Below are positions 34,126 through 46,874 of a DNA stretch of 64,000 bases, piece by piece. Numbering within the stretch: the stretch's first letter is position 1; every line of letters starts with the position of its first letter. The position numbers and the translations under genes were made by a program. Under the pieces are notes generated by a model. That model saw nothing but the letters and a program-made list of their open reading frames with translations. It made no database searches and was not told where the DNA came from. This stretch comes from Macrobrachium rosenbergii (lineage: Eukaryota; Arthropoda; Malacostraca; Decapoda; Palaemonidae): assembly GCF_040412425.1 (NCBI RefSeq), contig NC_089744.1, positions 31,218,501 through 31,282,500 on the forward strand, in the 5' to 3' direction.

Positions 34126-37100
34126 TGAGCGCTAACCTGCTGTGTCCAACGCCAAGCACCTGAATTTTAAGAGCACGCTGTTGCCCTGTCTTGTGCACCA
34201 GTTCCCATTAAGCAGGGACAAGTCTACCTCCGGACAAGACTTCTGGGTCAGAGTTGTTGAGTTGCTGAAGGAAGCTCCCTCTTTGGGCTATTTCCTAGTC
34301 ATCCAAGCATCTGTCAAGGTTGGAAAATTGGCCTTTGTTTAAAAGGAGCAAGACAAGTGCCTTTTGTCTTCCCTCACTCTAGTGTCTTGTCAGATCTAGA
34401 CTTTCCTGTCAAGATTGTTGGAAGTCAGGAGCACTGGCCAGAGTCCTCCTGTCGACTTTCAGCATCTCTCTGATTTTTAGTTTTTCCGTCTGCCAAGAAT
34501 CTCTGTTTTCAGGCAGCCTGAGAGTTTTACCGTCTTTTCCCATTTTGTGCCCAGTACATTAGTAGTGAGCCTACTCTAGCTCTGGCACCCACAAGACATT
34601 GGCAAGATTGGACAGACCTAAATGCATCCTCAGATTTTGCTTCAATTCCAAGGTTTTGGGCGACTGAACACCGTAAGCTTCTTGGTTCTGAAGATCTACA
34701 TGTTGACAGTTGCTGTTATCTGCTTCTTGTCAACAATTAAAGCTATCTCACGGTCTTCTTGCAGTTTCGTTCTTGGTTGAACGACCTTTCCTGCAAGGCG
34801 CCAGTTCCTGTTTTCCTGGACCCTTTCCCGAGCTCCTGGCACCACTTCTTAGTGCCTGGCGCATTTGTTGAGCACCCAACACCTGCACTAGAGCACTCAT
34901 CATTATATCTAGTATTCGGCGGCCATCTCCGTTCTCCTGGCATAAGCTCACAGGGCCCAGGTTCTTATGGTTATGGCATTTATCTTGGCGTACAGTTCTG
35001 CACGTCTTTTTTCTGTATGAGGGTATTGTTGAGTCCACGCTAGGTGTTATCAAGTTCAGTTTTTGTTGAATCTGCAAGGATTTTGAAGTTTTCTCTTGGC
35101 TGTCATAAAGTCTGCAGAGTTGGCACTTTGTTTGCAAGGTTGTCTGTGGTTCTGCACATCCTACTAGTTTGCTTTTTTGGCTGCGAGTTGGCATGATCAC
35201 CAATGCAAAACATGCCCACAGCGGATAGAGGATGAACCAGATAACCTCTTCCTTTAATCTTCATGGCTACTGAATGGATTTTGGAGATGCAGGAAGCACC
35301 CTTCCTTGTCCTTGCCAGATATCTTCCTCCTGACAGCACAAGTTTTCTTTGGAGCCCTTGTTCTTATAGTTGTCTGAACTTAGTCTTTTGGAAAGGAAGT
35401 TCCTTTATCTGTGAACCTAGTCCTGGATTTCTTTCTTTTCAATGCTTTGGTTATGGGTTGGGGAGCCTTCTTAAGGAACCGGGTTTTTTCCGGGGCGTTG
35501 TCCCCGGAAAGACGGATCCTTCACTTCCTCTCATAGAGCTGGAAATTTCTTCACATAACTTCAGTGTTTTTTTTACCTTATTGCACTCCTAGACTGTGGT
35601 AACCATTCAGACTAGACCAGAGTTCTAATGTTTTATGTAAGCAAGGCTCTACCTCACGTCTCACCACTTCTGTAGGAAGAGACCTGTTTCTGTAGACAGA
35701 GCAATCAGGTCTTCTAGTCACTTGATCAGTTCATAGAATGAAGCCCTATCAGATGTACTGAGACGTCAGAAGGGGGCCATTGATCCCCCGGCTGCTGGGA
35801 TCTGTGGAATCTATGGGACAGACCTGTCTTGGACCTGTTTGCCCCTTCAAGGGACCTTCATTTTCCTCCTTTCTTGGTCCATACCATCCATATAGCATGT
35901 GCAACAGACCCCATGCCATAGACAGGTCCGTCGGACTACTTTTATTCACGCCCTTCATCACGGTCAAGAAGGAGCGACACAACCTTCATGCTAACTCCAA
36001 GGTACGTTGTCCACTTAGCCCTATTCTGACTCGTATCATGGTCCCTGAATGTGTTCGGTTGTGGGCAGACTCTACAGGATCCTCCCCCACTGTGTGTCCT
36101 CAGACAACCTCGCTTCAAGGGATCTTCCAAGGATTATCATTGAAGATCTTTTTTAGATATTGCAGAGACCATTGCAAGACATGGAAGTCAATCTTCTCTC
36201 GTCGTCTTCTAGACCTGGGGATCAACTTTCTGAAGCTAGTATCTCAGGGCCTATGTCTCCTCTGCAAGACGTCCGTGTTCCTTTTACAATTACCCCGTTA
36301 AGGGGTATCGAACTTTGCATAACTCATGTATAAGCATGGACACCTAGTTCGTTGGCATCCATATCTTAATTTTCTTTGAGGTTCCTGACGCGCCCAAGCA
36401 AGGAAGGAGGCGTGGTTTGCTCGTTTCTCCTTGGATTTTAGTCAAGGACAGGGACCCATCCAAGACCTGGATCCATTTTTCTTTTTCCCTTCGGAATTTT
36501 ATGGACATCTATGTCTTCCAGGAGCGCCAGACAACACCCGAGCTCATAGCTCATCTGGCGCCCTGCTCTCTTGGCACTAACAATAGCCTGGCACTAGCTT
36601 TGGCAATGACGTCAGTTTTCATTCTGAGTGCCTAGTAGTGTTCACTAGCTCTGAAGAAGACAAGTTTTCTGCCCAGTTTGAATGTTCAGGTTCGAAGGTC
36701 ATCAAGAACCTATGGTGTAATGGCAAGAATTACTTTCTTCCTCTGACTAGAATGCCTGGCGGCAACTGCACCTGGCATCACCTCATTCTCTGAGAGCCAG
36801 AAGCGCTCACTGGCTCTGAGGTGGAATTTAGCGAGCTCTGCCCAGCTGGATGGTATGGTATTGCCTAAAAAGCCGTGCATAACCCAGGGAGTTTGGACAA
36901 GAGCTCATCTCGTTCTCTGATTAGAACACCTGGCCCTTTATCCTGATGGACTTTATCTTCTGAGACACACTTAGATTTAGAAGCATTTTCCTCCTCCCAT
37001 GAAGGCTAAAGATGTCAGAACAGCCTCTACCTTGTCAGCTTTCAAACACCATATATCCCATACGTCCATTCGACAGTCAACTTACTGGTAGTGTAATCGT

Positions 37101-37687
37101 TCTTCGTTTCTCATTTTGAGAGAGTTTAAACAGTGTTTTAAAAATTTTGCAGTACCTTGTGATTTTTAGTTACTGGCATGCTATCACAGAAGGAAGCACA
37201 AGATTTTCTCCTACTGCCTATTCACCTTGTAGTGAAGTGTCGAATTTTGGGGAGCTGGGAGGGATACAATGTACCCAGGGCATCCGGCACTCTTAGTGAA
37301 TGGGTTTAGGTCATACTTCAGTGTAGTGACAACATAATCTGGTTATTTTTATTATGGTACTGCATCCAGGGCAAGGGCACCTTTAAAGTTCTGCTAGCCA
37401 TTGGATAATTCCTTGACTGCATAACTTCCACTGATACTTTAGTAGCGATCGGAGTACTCTCCGCTACAAAGCTCGCCTCTTTAGTAGAGGCGACCCTCAG
37501 TTTTACCACCACGCCACTACAGGTTAAGTTGAGCACCAACCAGAGGCAGTACTGCAGGCTCTCAACTAACAAGGAATGACGAGCATTGTTTTCAATGCTA
37601 GCAACTTTTCTATTTCTAATTCATTACATGACTTAATGTTTTGGAGTAGAATATGTCTATGTACCCCACCTCCTGTCAGTGTGGGAT

Positions 37688-37790
37688 TCAGCTATGTAAT
37701 TACTTGGTAAGTTACTGTACTTATATAAAAATTACGTTTTTATAATAACATAAAGTTTTATATATACTTACCAAGTAATTATATGATCGG
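37688..37790. repeat. internal complementary region of DIRS copy 2
   Basis: GGTAAGTTACTGTACTTATA on the left and ATATATACTTACCAAGTAAT on the right are the complements of the left and right ends, adjoining in a head-to-head junction as in copy 1. Confidence 0.88.
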
Positions 37791-37834
37791 AGCCCTCCCT
37801 CCTCCTCTCTGATGGACATAAGCATAAACAGACT

Positions 37835-38002
37835 GAGTCGTTCCTAACTATCTCGTTAGGGGGCGAGACTAGTCACCTACACAGAACATCGGTGTCGCTA
37901 CCGTGAAATTTGAATTTAAGCTACTGCAAATAAATGAAACTAATAGCTAAGTAATTACTTGGTAAGTATATATAAAACTTTATTTTATTATAAAAATATC
38001 AT
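37835..38002. repeat. right inverted terminal repeat of DIRS copy 2
   Basis: Complement of 31,921-32,075; contains GGTGTCGCTACCGTGAAATT and ends in TAAAAATATCAT. Confidence 0.9.
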
Positions 38003-38236
38003 TTCTCATACTATGAAATACAGTGTACAGCATTTCTAAAACAGAGCAAACAAACACAGTAAATAATGGGGCTTACGTAATGCTGGAGGCTTGACTTAGT
38101 GTATCTTCTCGAAATATTGTAAACATACTTTTATGCCATAATGTTTTTTCCACCAAGATGTGACAGGGAGAGAGCATGTGACTGACGGTGACATTTTTAG
38201 TTAATACTTATTGAACTTATTATAACAGTCACATGA

Positions 38237-38335
<99 letters not shown>

Positions 38336-39050
38336 CTTTCTACATGCTTGCTGTCCTTTCTGTTGAGAACAGACATAGATGAAAATAAAGTAGATATTAG
38401 TGGAAACACTAGATGAAGTTATGACTGATCTGAATAATCACAAAACACTTAGGTCATCCATGTCACCAGTTTAGGAGGATGATCAGTGAGGGAGGATTGA
38501 ATAACACAGGATGATGGGTGGTAGTGGCAGTAATCAAAACACTTGTTAGTCTGTTCTTCCTTTGATGTTGTACCAAAAATGTGTGGGAATGAAAGTATGG
38601 TGTTGGTTCTAAACACTTCTGCCTGCATATGTAACTTGTGCATTTCACTGTATAAGGGGTACTAAAGGTTCTTTCCTGTATTCCTTCAGCCCTCAGTCAC
38701 ATTGCTGTCTCACCCTTTGACTTTTCAACTGTTCATTTTGTTCTCTTCCCACTTAGCTGCCCAAGTTCTTTAATACACCTCTCATTTAGTAAAAAAAGTC
38801 CCTTGGATAAGTTTTACTGGAGACTAGAAATGTGACAGATTGGGCTTATTAAATTTCTTTATGATAACACAGTGTCATTGCAACTTAACAGACATCTTAG
38901 GGGTCTGCCCTTCCCTGTAAGTAACAAAATCAGCTAAGTAACGAAGACTGACATATAACCTACAAACTAAGGTATCCCAAGGCTAACTCTCTTAGTTTAT
39001 AGTTTAGCACAATTCCATATAAAGTATCCAACACCCTATGCTAACAGGTG
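38003..39050. other. intron between DIRS copies 2 and 4
   Basis: Holds a long (CT)n tract and otherwise AT-rich sequence with no recognisable gene. Confidence 0.6.
38240..38331. repeat. (CT)n microsatellite, about 91 bases
   Basis: Uninterrupted dinucleotide run; the RE-repeat peptides predicted on the minus strand are artefacts of it. Confidence 0.98.
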
Positions 39051-39240
39051 TTTGTTCCTACACAAGTACAAACCCTCGGTCTTTACATACGAGATTAACT
39101 TTCAGTGAGTTGGAAATCCAGCCGTTAAGCTTTTTGCAAGGTGGTTATGGTAACAGTTGCTGAAGGTAGGGGCGGAGGTAAACCCAGTCTGAATGCATTC
39201 AATTCTAGTCAGTTTTACTTTTGGCCGCTGTCTCAGTGAG
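39051..39240. repeat. left inverted terminal repeat of DIRS copy 4
   Basis: Complement of 46,215-46,418; includes GGTTATGGTAACAGTTGC and GGGGCGGAGGTAA. Confidence 0.88.
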
Positions 39241-39370
39241 GCACGCTTTTCTTCTCTGTCCTGCCATTCGGCTTTACTTCTGTGTTGTATATTTTATGTT
39301 TATACTTTTATGATACTGAAACATTTGAGTATTTTGATATATTGAAACATTTCAAAATTTTTCTTATATC

Positions 39371-39699
39371 TTTATTCGCGGGGATGTGACACCCCGCTTA
39401 ATAGGTCAAATCCATGAATGCTTAAAACCCTCTAAAACACTTAGAACTGCCCATTTTGATAGCTTAAACCAAGAAAAACCCTGTAAAATGCTTATACCTG
39501 AGTATTTTAATAGTTTTATCACAAAGTGCATTTATTCATGAAAATTATATGAAAATACAGTAATTAGTGAATATTTCTCAGTGAAAAATACCGCGAATGG
39601 GCAAATTTTCCGTGAATGATGGCTAGATATGTTCCACAGAGAAACCCGCGAATGCATGAGTCCGCGAACCATGAGAACGCGAATACGGGGGGTTTACTG
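39371..39699. mobile_element. TA-type MITE with CAGTAAACCCCC ends (copy b), left end lost
   Basis: The right end CGAATACGGGGGGTTTACTG is followed by TA, and the left end keeps only TTATTCGCGGGG. The body matches 4,340-4,630 (for example TTAGTGAATATTTCTCAGTG). Non-autonomous; inserted in DIRS copy 4. Confidence 0.82.
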
Positions 39700-41119
39700 T
39701 ATTTCGTATTCTTACTACGTAGTCTGCATAAATATTGGGAGTTTTTTCCATTCATATATCATTTTTGTTTTTCCAAAACCTGCTTGGTATTTATTTGTAT
39801 TTTATATTCTTTTTCAACCACACAATTTCTTGGAATGTGGCAATGTTTTGGTCTTTCAGATGTTGTATAGAGGGGGAAGATTGAGATGTGAAAGTGTGAT
39901 GGTCCTGACTCATTCTCCAGGACCAGTCAGAGATTCATGTTTGGCCTCTTTCCCCGTCTTGTGGGGGGGGGCCGGGGCTGTAAGTCGTTGGCTCACTCCC
40001 TTTCCTTCAGGATATATTACTGCTAGATATATTTCTTCTCTGATCTTTCAGGGTGCGGAGGTTCCCTCCCTTCCTGTGAGAGAGAAGCCTTGTTATCTGG
40101 TTCTTTTGAGGCTTGAAGGTTCATAAGTTGGTTGGTCTTTGGACTTCTCTAAACCTCCTACTTGTGCGGCAGTTGCCAGCCCTGATGCTTTCCTTAAAGA
40201 GTTGGATCCCAGCCAAGTTTGATGGCAGCATGTTCCTCTCAAAGCCTGGGAGCCCCTCTACATCCTCTCAGCTCTTCCAGTGTTGCCACTTCAGTTATGG
40301 ATGTGCCTTGACCAACTTGATGGTTTTACAGTGGAAGTTTTGGCTCTCAGCCAGATCTGGTTAACAGCGTATTCCTCTCAGAGCCTGTGACCCCCTTTTA
40401 AGTAGTGTCTTTTAATGTATATCTGTTCCAGGTTCAGATGCGTAGATGTTTTCGTCAATTTAGTACGTATTGGCCCCTCAGGAGTCCAATGTTAGATGGC
40501 CTTCTATTTCCAGTGTTGGCTCTCCTCTTCTTTGGGTATCGTTCTCTGCTGTTTCATCATGACTGGGTTGGCTTTTTACGTCATACGTTGCTCCCCCTTG
40601 GTCTCCAGATGGTTTCAAGTAGTACCAAAGGCTGTGCAAGAGTTCGTCTCTTTGGTGACGTTACAGCTGGGATTGTGATGCACGGCTGTTTCTGTTATGA
40701 TGTCAGCCGCCGCTGCCTCCGATGATAGATTTGATCGTTCAACTTGGTCTGTCAAGAGAAGTACGGACGTACAGTATTCTTTGAGAAGGAGGGGATCATT
40801 CTGCACCATTTTTTTGCGTCTGGGAGCATCATTATTTTTGTCATTTGTTACGGTTTTGGATGCCTAATCAATTTGGGTCACCTCTTGTCCTGCCTTCAGT
40901 GATAACAACAACCTCCAAACATTTCATCTGCCTTAGTAATGTGACTGCTAGACTTCTATGATGTCACCATCTGCTCTAACTGAAGACTACCTCGTTCAAG
41001 CGGTGATGGAGAGACTGGACTTGGTCATTGAAGGGAAGTGCGATAGTGCCAGTAAGAAGAGATGTGTAACTCCTCCTACATCTTCTTCTTGATTATAGTC
41101 CTCAAAATAGCCGTCGACT

Positions 41120-41930
41120 GTTTCTACTGCACGATATCCCCTCAGACAATGAAGGATTAGGGGCTTTGTTTCTGATCCTAGTGTCAAGAAAAGAAAGGAT
41201 ATTTCTTATTCTTCGAGCTGGGACAGTCACATCCCAGTCCATGTTCATGATCCAAAGTAGACATCGGCCCTTGGCCTTTGCTCTCCCACAGACAGTCAGT
41301 TGTTGTAGGATTAGGGACTTCGTTTCTGATATTTGTTCCAAGAAAAGAAGGACAGTTTCTTCTTCTTCTTCGAGCCAGTAGTCACATCCCAGTCCACATT
41401 TGTGTTAGAAAGTCGACATCAGCCTGTGCCCGTTGCTGTCCCATGGATAGTCAGTTGTTGGAAGATTAGGGACTTCATTTCTGATACTTGTGCCGAGAAA
41501 AGAAGGGTGGTTGGTTCTTCTTCTTCGAGCCAGTACAGTCACATCCCAGTCCATATTCGTGTTACAAGTCAACATCGGACCACGGCCGTTGCTCTCCCAC
41601 GGACAGTCAGATGATGGAGGTTTAGGGACTGTGTTTCTGATCCTGGTGCCAAGAAAAGAAGGATTGTTTCTTCTTCTTCGAGCCAGGACACTCACGCCCC
41701 AGTCCATGTTCGTGTTTCCAAATCGACATTGACCCATGGTCGTTGGTCTCCCACGCATAGTCGGACGTTGAAGGTTTAGGAACTTCATTTCTGATCCCAG
41801 TGCTGAGAAAAGGAGGACTGTTTCTTCTTCTTCTTCGAGCCAGGACAGTTACATCCCAGTTTATGTTTGTGTTCCCAAGTTGGCATTGGCCCACAGCCTT
41901 TGCTCTCCCACAATCGTTCATTGTTGTAAG
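41120..41930. repeat. tandem array, about 153-bp unit, in DIRS copy 4
   Basis: The word CACATCCCAGTCCA or close variants occurs at about 41,229, 41,382, 41,538, 41,691 and 41,848, and each unit also has AGAAAAGAAGG followed by TTTCTTCTTCTTCGAGCCAG. Spacing is 153-157 bases, about 51 codons, and frames on both strands carry the repeat as peptide (for example VPRKEG). Confidence 0.9.
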
Positions 41931-42780
41931 GATTTTAAGGCTGTGAATGATTGTGGCTCCTCTACTGTTAACCACGATCAGGATTCTTCTAATGAGGACC
42001 ACGTTGGAATCTCTTCGGGAAACATATGGGCCTCAGTAGATGGGCATGACCGTGGAAATGGTTTCAACCGAGGTTCTGACCAGATGATGAAAGGGTTAGA
42101 AGTGGAGAGTTACTCGGTTGTGCAGACCAACGAGTCATGAGTTTTGCACGGCCATGAAGATGATGATTGTCTTGAAAACGTTCCTCTTCATGATTTTCAA
42201 GGAAGACCATGGTCAACGTGCATTTTGCAGTGGCCACGAACATGACCAAGGTCGACATTTGATCTCCAGCATCCTTGGATTTTCCAGCTTAAGAGAGGAT
42301 GCACTGTCCTAGACATACATGAAGGCTACTTCACGGCCGTAGACGGGTTCTCAGCCTAGGTGTTGGTCAGGTAGTAGTTGGCATGATCATGACTTGTCAC
42401 CATCATTCCAGAACTCTTACCTGTAGTGGCTACACCAGAGTGCTAGTCACATGACCTTGGACTTGGCATCACAGACGGATGGCCGTCCTACAGAAGAGTG
42501 TGGAAAAATTTTCAAGATGGAGTCTTCGAGAATGATCCATTGATCAGGTAAGTGATTGTTAATGGACGATTACATAGGAATGGCAAGCGGACATTACAGT
42601 ATCATCTGCATACAGGCAGTTGAGCGTGGTCTGCCAACTTTCATGTTCGAATGGGTCCTACATGAATACAAAACGAGTTTGTTCCAACATTAATACCGGC
42701 CTCCTACTCCTTGAACATGCTGATGAAGAGTTAGAGGAGTTTATTTCTGGTGATGAACCTCGCTACAATGTGGTTGATTC

Positions 42781-42895
42781 CACAATAAGTTGTAGGTCCC
42801 GTTGCTAAGTAACCAATTGGTTCTTAGCCACGTAAAATATGTCTTCCTTCAGCCCTAGGAGAGCTGTTAATGCTCAGTGGTCGTAAAACTTTATA
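42781..42895 (+). repeat. short interspersed repeat fragment, possibly SINE-like
   Basis: The run GTAGGTCCCGTTGCTAAGTA, then ACCAATTGGTTCTTAGCCAC, then AGCCCTAGGAGAGCTGTTAA resembles, from memory, a very common interspersed sequence of decapod genomes. No tRNA A or B box could be demonstrated, so the class is uncertain. Confidence 0.4.
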
Positions 42896-43561
42896 CTTAC
42901 TTTACAGTTGCAAGAATTTTTTCGAATTTATGATTTGTTTTAACTACACGTTGGATTTGCGGCAGTGAAGTTCTGTAGAAACACCATCCTACATTTTTGA
43001 GGAAGGAGTCAATTAATTCTTATCATACTAGATTTTTCCTAGTACTGTAGGAATTATTTCCTACTCTGTAGATCTATGAATCAGTACTGCATCTTGCTGA
43101 ACAACCAGACGTTTAGAATGATCTTCTTAGCAAGAAGGATGAAGATGTATTCTAGCCTACTATGCAGTTCTGCATTTACAATCCTGGAATATCCTGTCTA
43201 ATGTCACAGTTAAGGAGAAATCTGTTCTGCATGATACTAGGTTCTGCTGCAACAGCCTAACTAGTTGGGTTCTAAGCCTTTGCTGGCTAGATCTAGCATA
43301 ACCTTATTGACCTTACACTTCAATATCCTGGGATCTAGTCTTCTTGTGCATGACATTTACAAAAGGATAGTTCCTGTTCTTCGAGAGTCTAGGCTAGGTT
43401 AGGTTAGTTTGGGTACATAACCTAACTTAGCCTACCCTTATCTGGTCCTAGGCCAACCTGACTTATTCTGGACCTCAATAGCCTAGATCTTCTAGACTCT
43501 GCAAGGCTTGGGATCCAGAATAAGGCTCTTCAAAAAGATGTCCAGGAACAGTAATGTGGTA

Positions 43562-43810
43562 CAGGCAGTCCCCGTTATCGGCAGGGGCTCTGTTCTTATG
43601 GTGTGATGATAACCGAAAATTGCCGATAACTGAAAATCAGCAATTTTCTCTGCTTATTGGCGCAAAAAAAATGCTGAAAATCATCAATTTTCAGTTATCG
43701 GCGCCGATAAGTGGAAATTGTTACCAAAAATTGGTGATTTCCCTCGTTAGACAAGCCCCGAAAAACCGAATCGCTGATAACTGAGCCTGCCGATAACCAA
43801 GGACTGCCAG
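43562..43810. mobile_element. TA-type MITE with CAGGCAGTCCCC ends (copy c)
   Basis: Starts CAGGCAGTCCCCGTTATCGG and ends CCGATAACCAAGGACTGCCAG, with TA at 43,560-43,561 and 43,811-43,812. Internal GAAAATTGCCGATAACTGAA words recur in both orientations, as in the copy at 6,490-6,758. It sits within DIRS copy 4. Confidence 0.9.
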
Positions 43811-45489
43811 TAGTTCCTTAGTCAAGAAAATGGGTGGGGGGCTATTTCCTATCATCATAGGACATCACCTCTATTGGCAGTGAGGGTGTACAGGTTTGCA
43901 GTAGCATACTTAGCACATATCATCATAAGACATCTCGTCATAGGACACCTCTTCTGTTGACAGTGCGTTTTACGTTGACAGTGAGAGGACATCTCCTCGG
44001 TTGACATGTGCATTACATTGACAGCACAGTTGCACAGATTTGCAGTAGCATACTAACCACATATCATCATAGTGCATCTCATCAAAGGACTTGTCCTTTG
44101 TTGTCTGTGTGCATTCTGTTGACAATGCAGGTGCAAGGGTTTGCAGTAGAATTCTCAGTACAAACGTCAGCCAGACACATTCCAGGATAAAAAGTTTATG
44201 ACAGAACGGTTTTGTCTCTGGATTAAGTATTCATGTAAAGAAGTGTCCTAGAATGCACCTCGTTTAGCGAGGTGAACCGTTTAGGCTAGCCTACTCAGGA
44301 ACACTTGACATTGGAGGTCTAACTCCTCCTAGGCATTCAAGAATGTCTTGTCTGTTCATAGAATTATGAAGACTGATTCTTGATTGCACCAATCCAAAAT
44401 TTTCTACCTTGACTGTTCAACAAGTGGTGGATCTCATGTAGTTCTCCCTTGGGGGATAGCTTCTTCTTACCTGTAGTGATGGCATAAAGGTGAAATGGAT
44501 CAAAATGACCAGTCTCTTTCTGTCTATTCAATTTCTTCTCTACTGATAAGCAGTGAGAAGCTGGAACCATCATGTGATGAAACAAGACAGACCCAAGTGA
44601 GGATAATGGCCTGCCCGTTAGAATGTTTTATATTCTGAATGAACATATCTTTCAACAGCAACCTTTCCTTTCGCTAGGTAGAGGAGAAACAAAGGATAAC
44701 AAACATGAATGGCTGGGCTACCATAGTTTGTTATCTGAACAGATATGGCTATCAACAACTCTTCTGAACTGAGTTCTAACAACTGGTTCTTGGCAAGTTT
44801 GCCACAATTGCTAGTCTTTCAAGAGTCTCAGGATACGGGTTAGACATTCTTCAGTGTGATAGCAGCGACACCACGGTAGTGACATGGTGCACAAATGGGC
44901 CTAGTGTCCTTTCTTCTCCTCTGTAACAGTACAAGTACATGAGCAGACAGAAGCTCATTCAGTACAGTGACCAACCAAGCTTGATAAGAAACGTAAATGT
45001 ATTTACATCATTTTCATTTTCAAGCGAGCCATGAGAAAAGGACAACTAAACTTGTCTTCCAATTCTTGTTCAGCCGCTGAAGAAATTAGATCATAGTCCT
45101 TTCTTTCTCAACTCCCTGGGGTTGGCTCTGTTCTCATCTGCCTGCTCATTCTACTTGTTTGAAGTTGATCAGTGGGGTGGACCATGCTCCTATACCCCTG
45201 TGACAGTATGACATCTATTTTACCTCTTTAACTAGTCTTTCAACCTGATGCCAACAGCTAGTTCATTAGCTTCAGATTGACCAAGAAATAGTGTCCAAAA
45301 GTGATTTCCCTGACTAGGGATTTGATCAAACAAGGGTATCGCACAACTTCCTGTTGGACATCAGTACGTTTTGCACAGGATCTCTCAAGGCCAGAGTTAT
45401 TGATCTGTCTATTGCATTCATGAAGAACCTGTCGGTCAGGTACTAGGGTAGAAGGTAATTATGAAGATTACTTTTGTCTCCTTTACCTC

Positions 45490-45600
45490 AGATCATTGCC
45501 CATGTGTTCTTGGACTCTTTTTTCCTTGGATCCCATTGTGGATGCTCGACAAGTCATGTAGTTTCACCCAGGTTGCATCTCGCCTAAGGTGGCAGCTGCA
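45490..45600 (+). pseudogene. recombinase C-terminal relic of DIRS copy 4
   Basis: Bases aligned with copy 3 at 54,660-54,760 (TCTTGGACTCTTTTTTCCTTGG and GTTGCATCTCGCCTAAG) show this is the end of the former recombinase. No active-site residues remain readable. Confidence 0.55.
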
Positions 45601-46079
45601 GGGAGAATGTGTGGGTGGGACTGGCCCCTACACCTTCCCCTAGCTTCCTTCATCTTCCAATGGAGAAAGGAACATGGAAGAGCTGTCACGCGCTGGACTG
45701 GTGTGCATGCAGGTGATGTAGATGACCGAGTATCCCGTGTGTAATCCAGTTTCAGTTGGATTAATATATGTAAATCCTTCCTTCTCTCTGGCAAGGGGAG
45801 AGAGGTGCTGACTATAAGCTAGCCAGTTGGTTTTTTTAGTTTTATAGTCTCCAGCACTGTGGGTTCATTCAAACCTTCTTGAATCACGGATTTTATTTAC
45901 ATTCCTTTAATTCGAAGTGCCCAGAAGTCTGATAATTGATCATCTATTGTTCAGTAGGTCAGAGGTACAGTTTCTTTCCATAGCTCTTTACATGACCAGG
46001 AAGAGAGTACCTAGGTGAGCCGAACTACCAGTCGGTTTAGAGAATTATTTAGGAACCTCCCTCCAAAAGTAAGTCTCCC

Positions 46080-46175
46080 ATATGTAAAGACCGAGGGTTT
46101 GCATCCGTGTAGGAACAAATGACAAATTTTAAAAATAATTTGTATTTTTCTTAACATACAAACCTGAGGTATTTA
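46080..46175. repeat. internal complementary region of DIRS copy 4
   Basis: GGTTTGCATCCGTGTAGGAA on the left and TTTTTCTTAACATACAAACC on the right complement the two termini. It precedes the right inverted repeat (46,215-46,418). Confidence 0.85.
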
Positions 46176-46214
46176 CATAAAAGGACCACCTCTTACCACC
46201 CCTCATTCTCTTAC

Positions 46215-46418
46215 CTGGGCCAAAAGGTAAACTGACTAGAATTGAATGCCTTCAGACTGGGTGGGCGTTACCTCCGCCCCTGCCTTCGGTAACTGTTACC
46301 ATAATCACCTTGCAAAAAGCTTAACAGCCGGATTTCCAGCTCGCTGAGAGTTAATCCCTTATGTAAAGACCTCAGGTGAGTATGTTAGGAAAAATACAAA
46401 TTATTTTTTAAATTTGTT
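46215..46418. repeat. right inverted terminal repeat of DIRS copy 4
   Basis: Complement of 39,051-39,240; contains TTACCTCCGCCCCTG and GTAACTGTTACCATAATCAC. Confidence 0.88.
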
Positions 46419-46634
46419 ATTTTGTAATTATCATTCAGTTTAAAGTACTGATTTACCTATTCAGATTCAGAGACATATCTGCAAAATGAATTGCTTCTAA
46501 CAATATGGGTAATATCTATACCTTGTTATGCTTACAAGATGCTTTAAGTACTATGTGCAAAACCCATAAAATAAATAAAAAATTGTGTCTTTTTAAACAT
46601 AAGTACCCCAAATTCTTTCATATCAAAAATATAT

Positions 46635-46674
<40 letters not shown>
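46635..46674. repeat. (AG)n microsatellite
   Basis: About 40 bases, interrupted once by AAAG. Confidence 0.95.
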
Positions 46675-46679
<5 letters not shown>

Positions 46680-46874
46680 ACAGAAGGCAAGCTAACACAT
46701 AGTAGCATAGTTTCTCTTAACATGATATATACATGTGGGTAACTGTGTACAAATGCACACATAATGAAAAATGTGTAATACTTCATAAATGTATTAAATA
46801 CAGTACAATACAGTACTGCATTAGGTACAGTCCTGACCTCTTGAAGCCGATACCCTTGGGACCAGGCCACTAAC

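Larger units (their letters stand above)
31921..38002 (+). mobile_element. DIRS-like retrotransposon copy 2, decayed
   Basis: It begins TTTTATATAAGTAACTTACC as copy 1 does and ends ...AAAAATATCAT. The first 150 or so bases are found inverted at 37,830-38,002 (for example CACGGTAGCGACACC against GGTGTCGCTACCGTG). An internal complementary region lies at 37,688-37,790. The interior is Cys/Pro/Trp-rich and repetitive in the gag part and has lost continuous polymerase or recombinase frames; segments near 34,250-34,390 and 35,730 align with copy 0. It lies 240 bases after SMG8 exon 7. Confidence 0.88.
39051..46418 (+). mobile_element. DIRS-like retrotransposon copy 4, decayed
   Basis: The left end TTTGTTCCTACACAAG and right end ...AAATTTGT match those of copy 3 in kind. 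Inverted terminal repeats span about 39,051-39,240 and 46,215-46,418 (for example AACTTTCAGTGAGTTGGAAA against TTTCCAGCTCGCTGAGAGTT). The internal complementary region is at about 46,080-46,175. Little coding sequence survives; 45,490-45,600 aligns with the recombinase C-terminal region of copy 3. It contains a 153-bp tandem array and two MITEs, and is the older of the two copies of this family. Confidence 0.85.

Noticed and set aside
33863..34198. Minus-strand repeat protein (LGSIRSHWT-type repeats)
   Set aside because: Arises from the 27-bp minisatellite, which is open in several frames on both strands.
38197..38409. Arg-Glu repeat protein on the minus strand
   Set aside because: Produced entirely by the (CT)n microsatellite; the same applies to frames at 46,544-46,870 and 47,362-47,755.
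42620..42808. 62-codon plus-strand frame with an acidic tail
   Set aside because: Lies in decayed DIRS copy 4 next to an interspersed repeat; no family resemblance.
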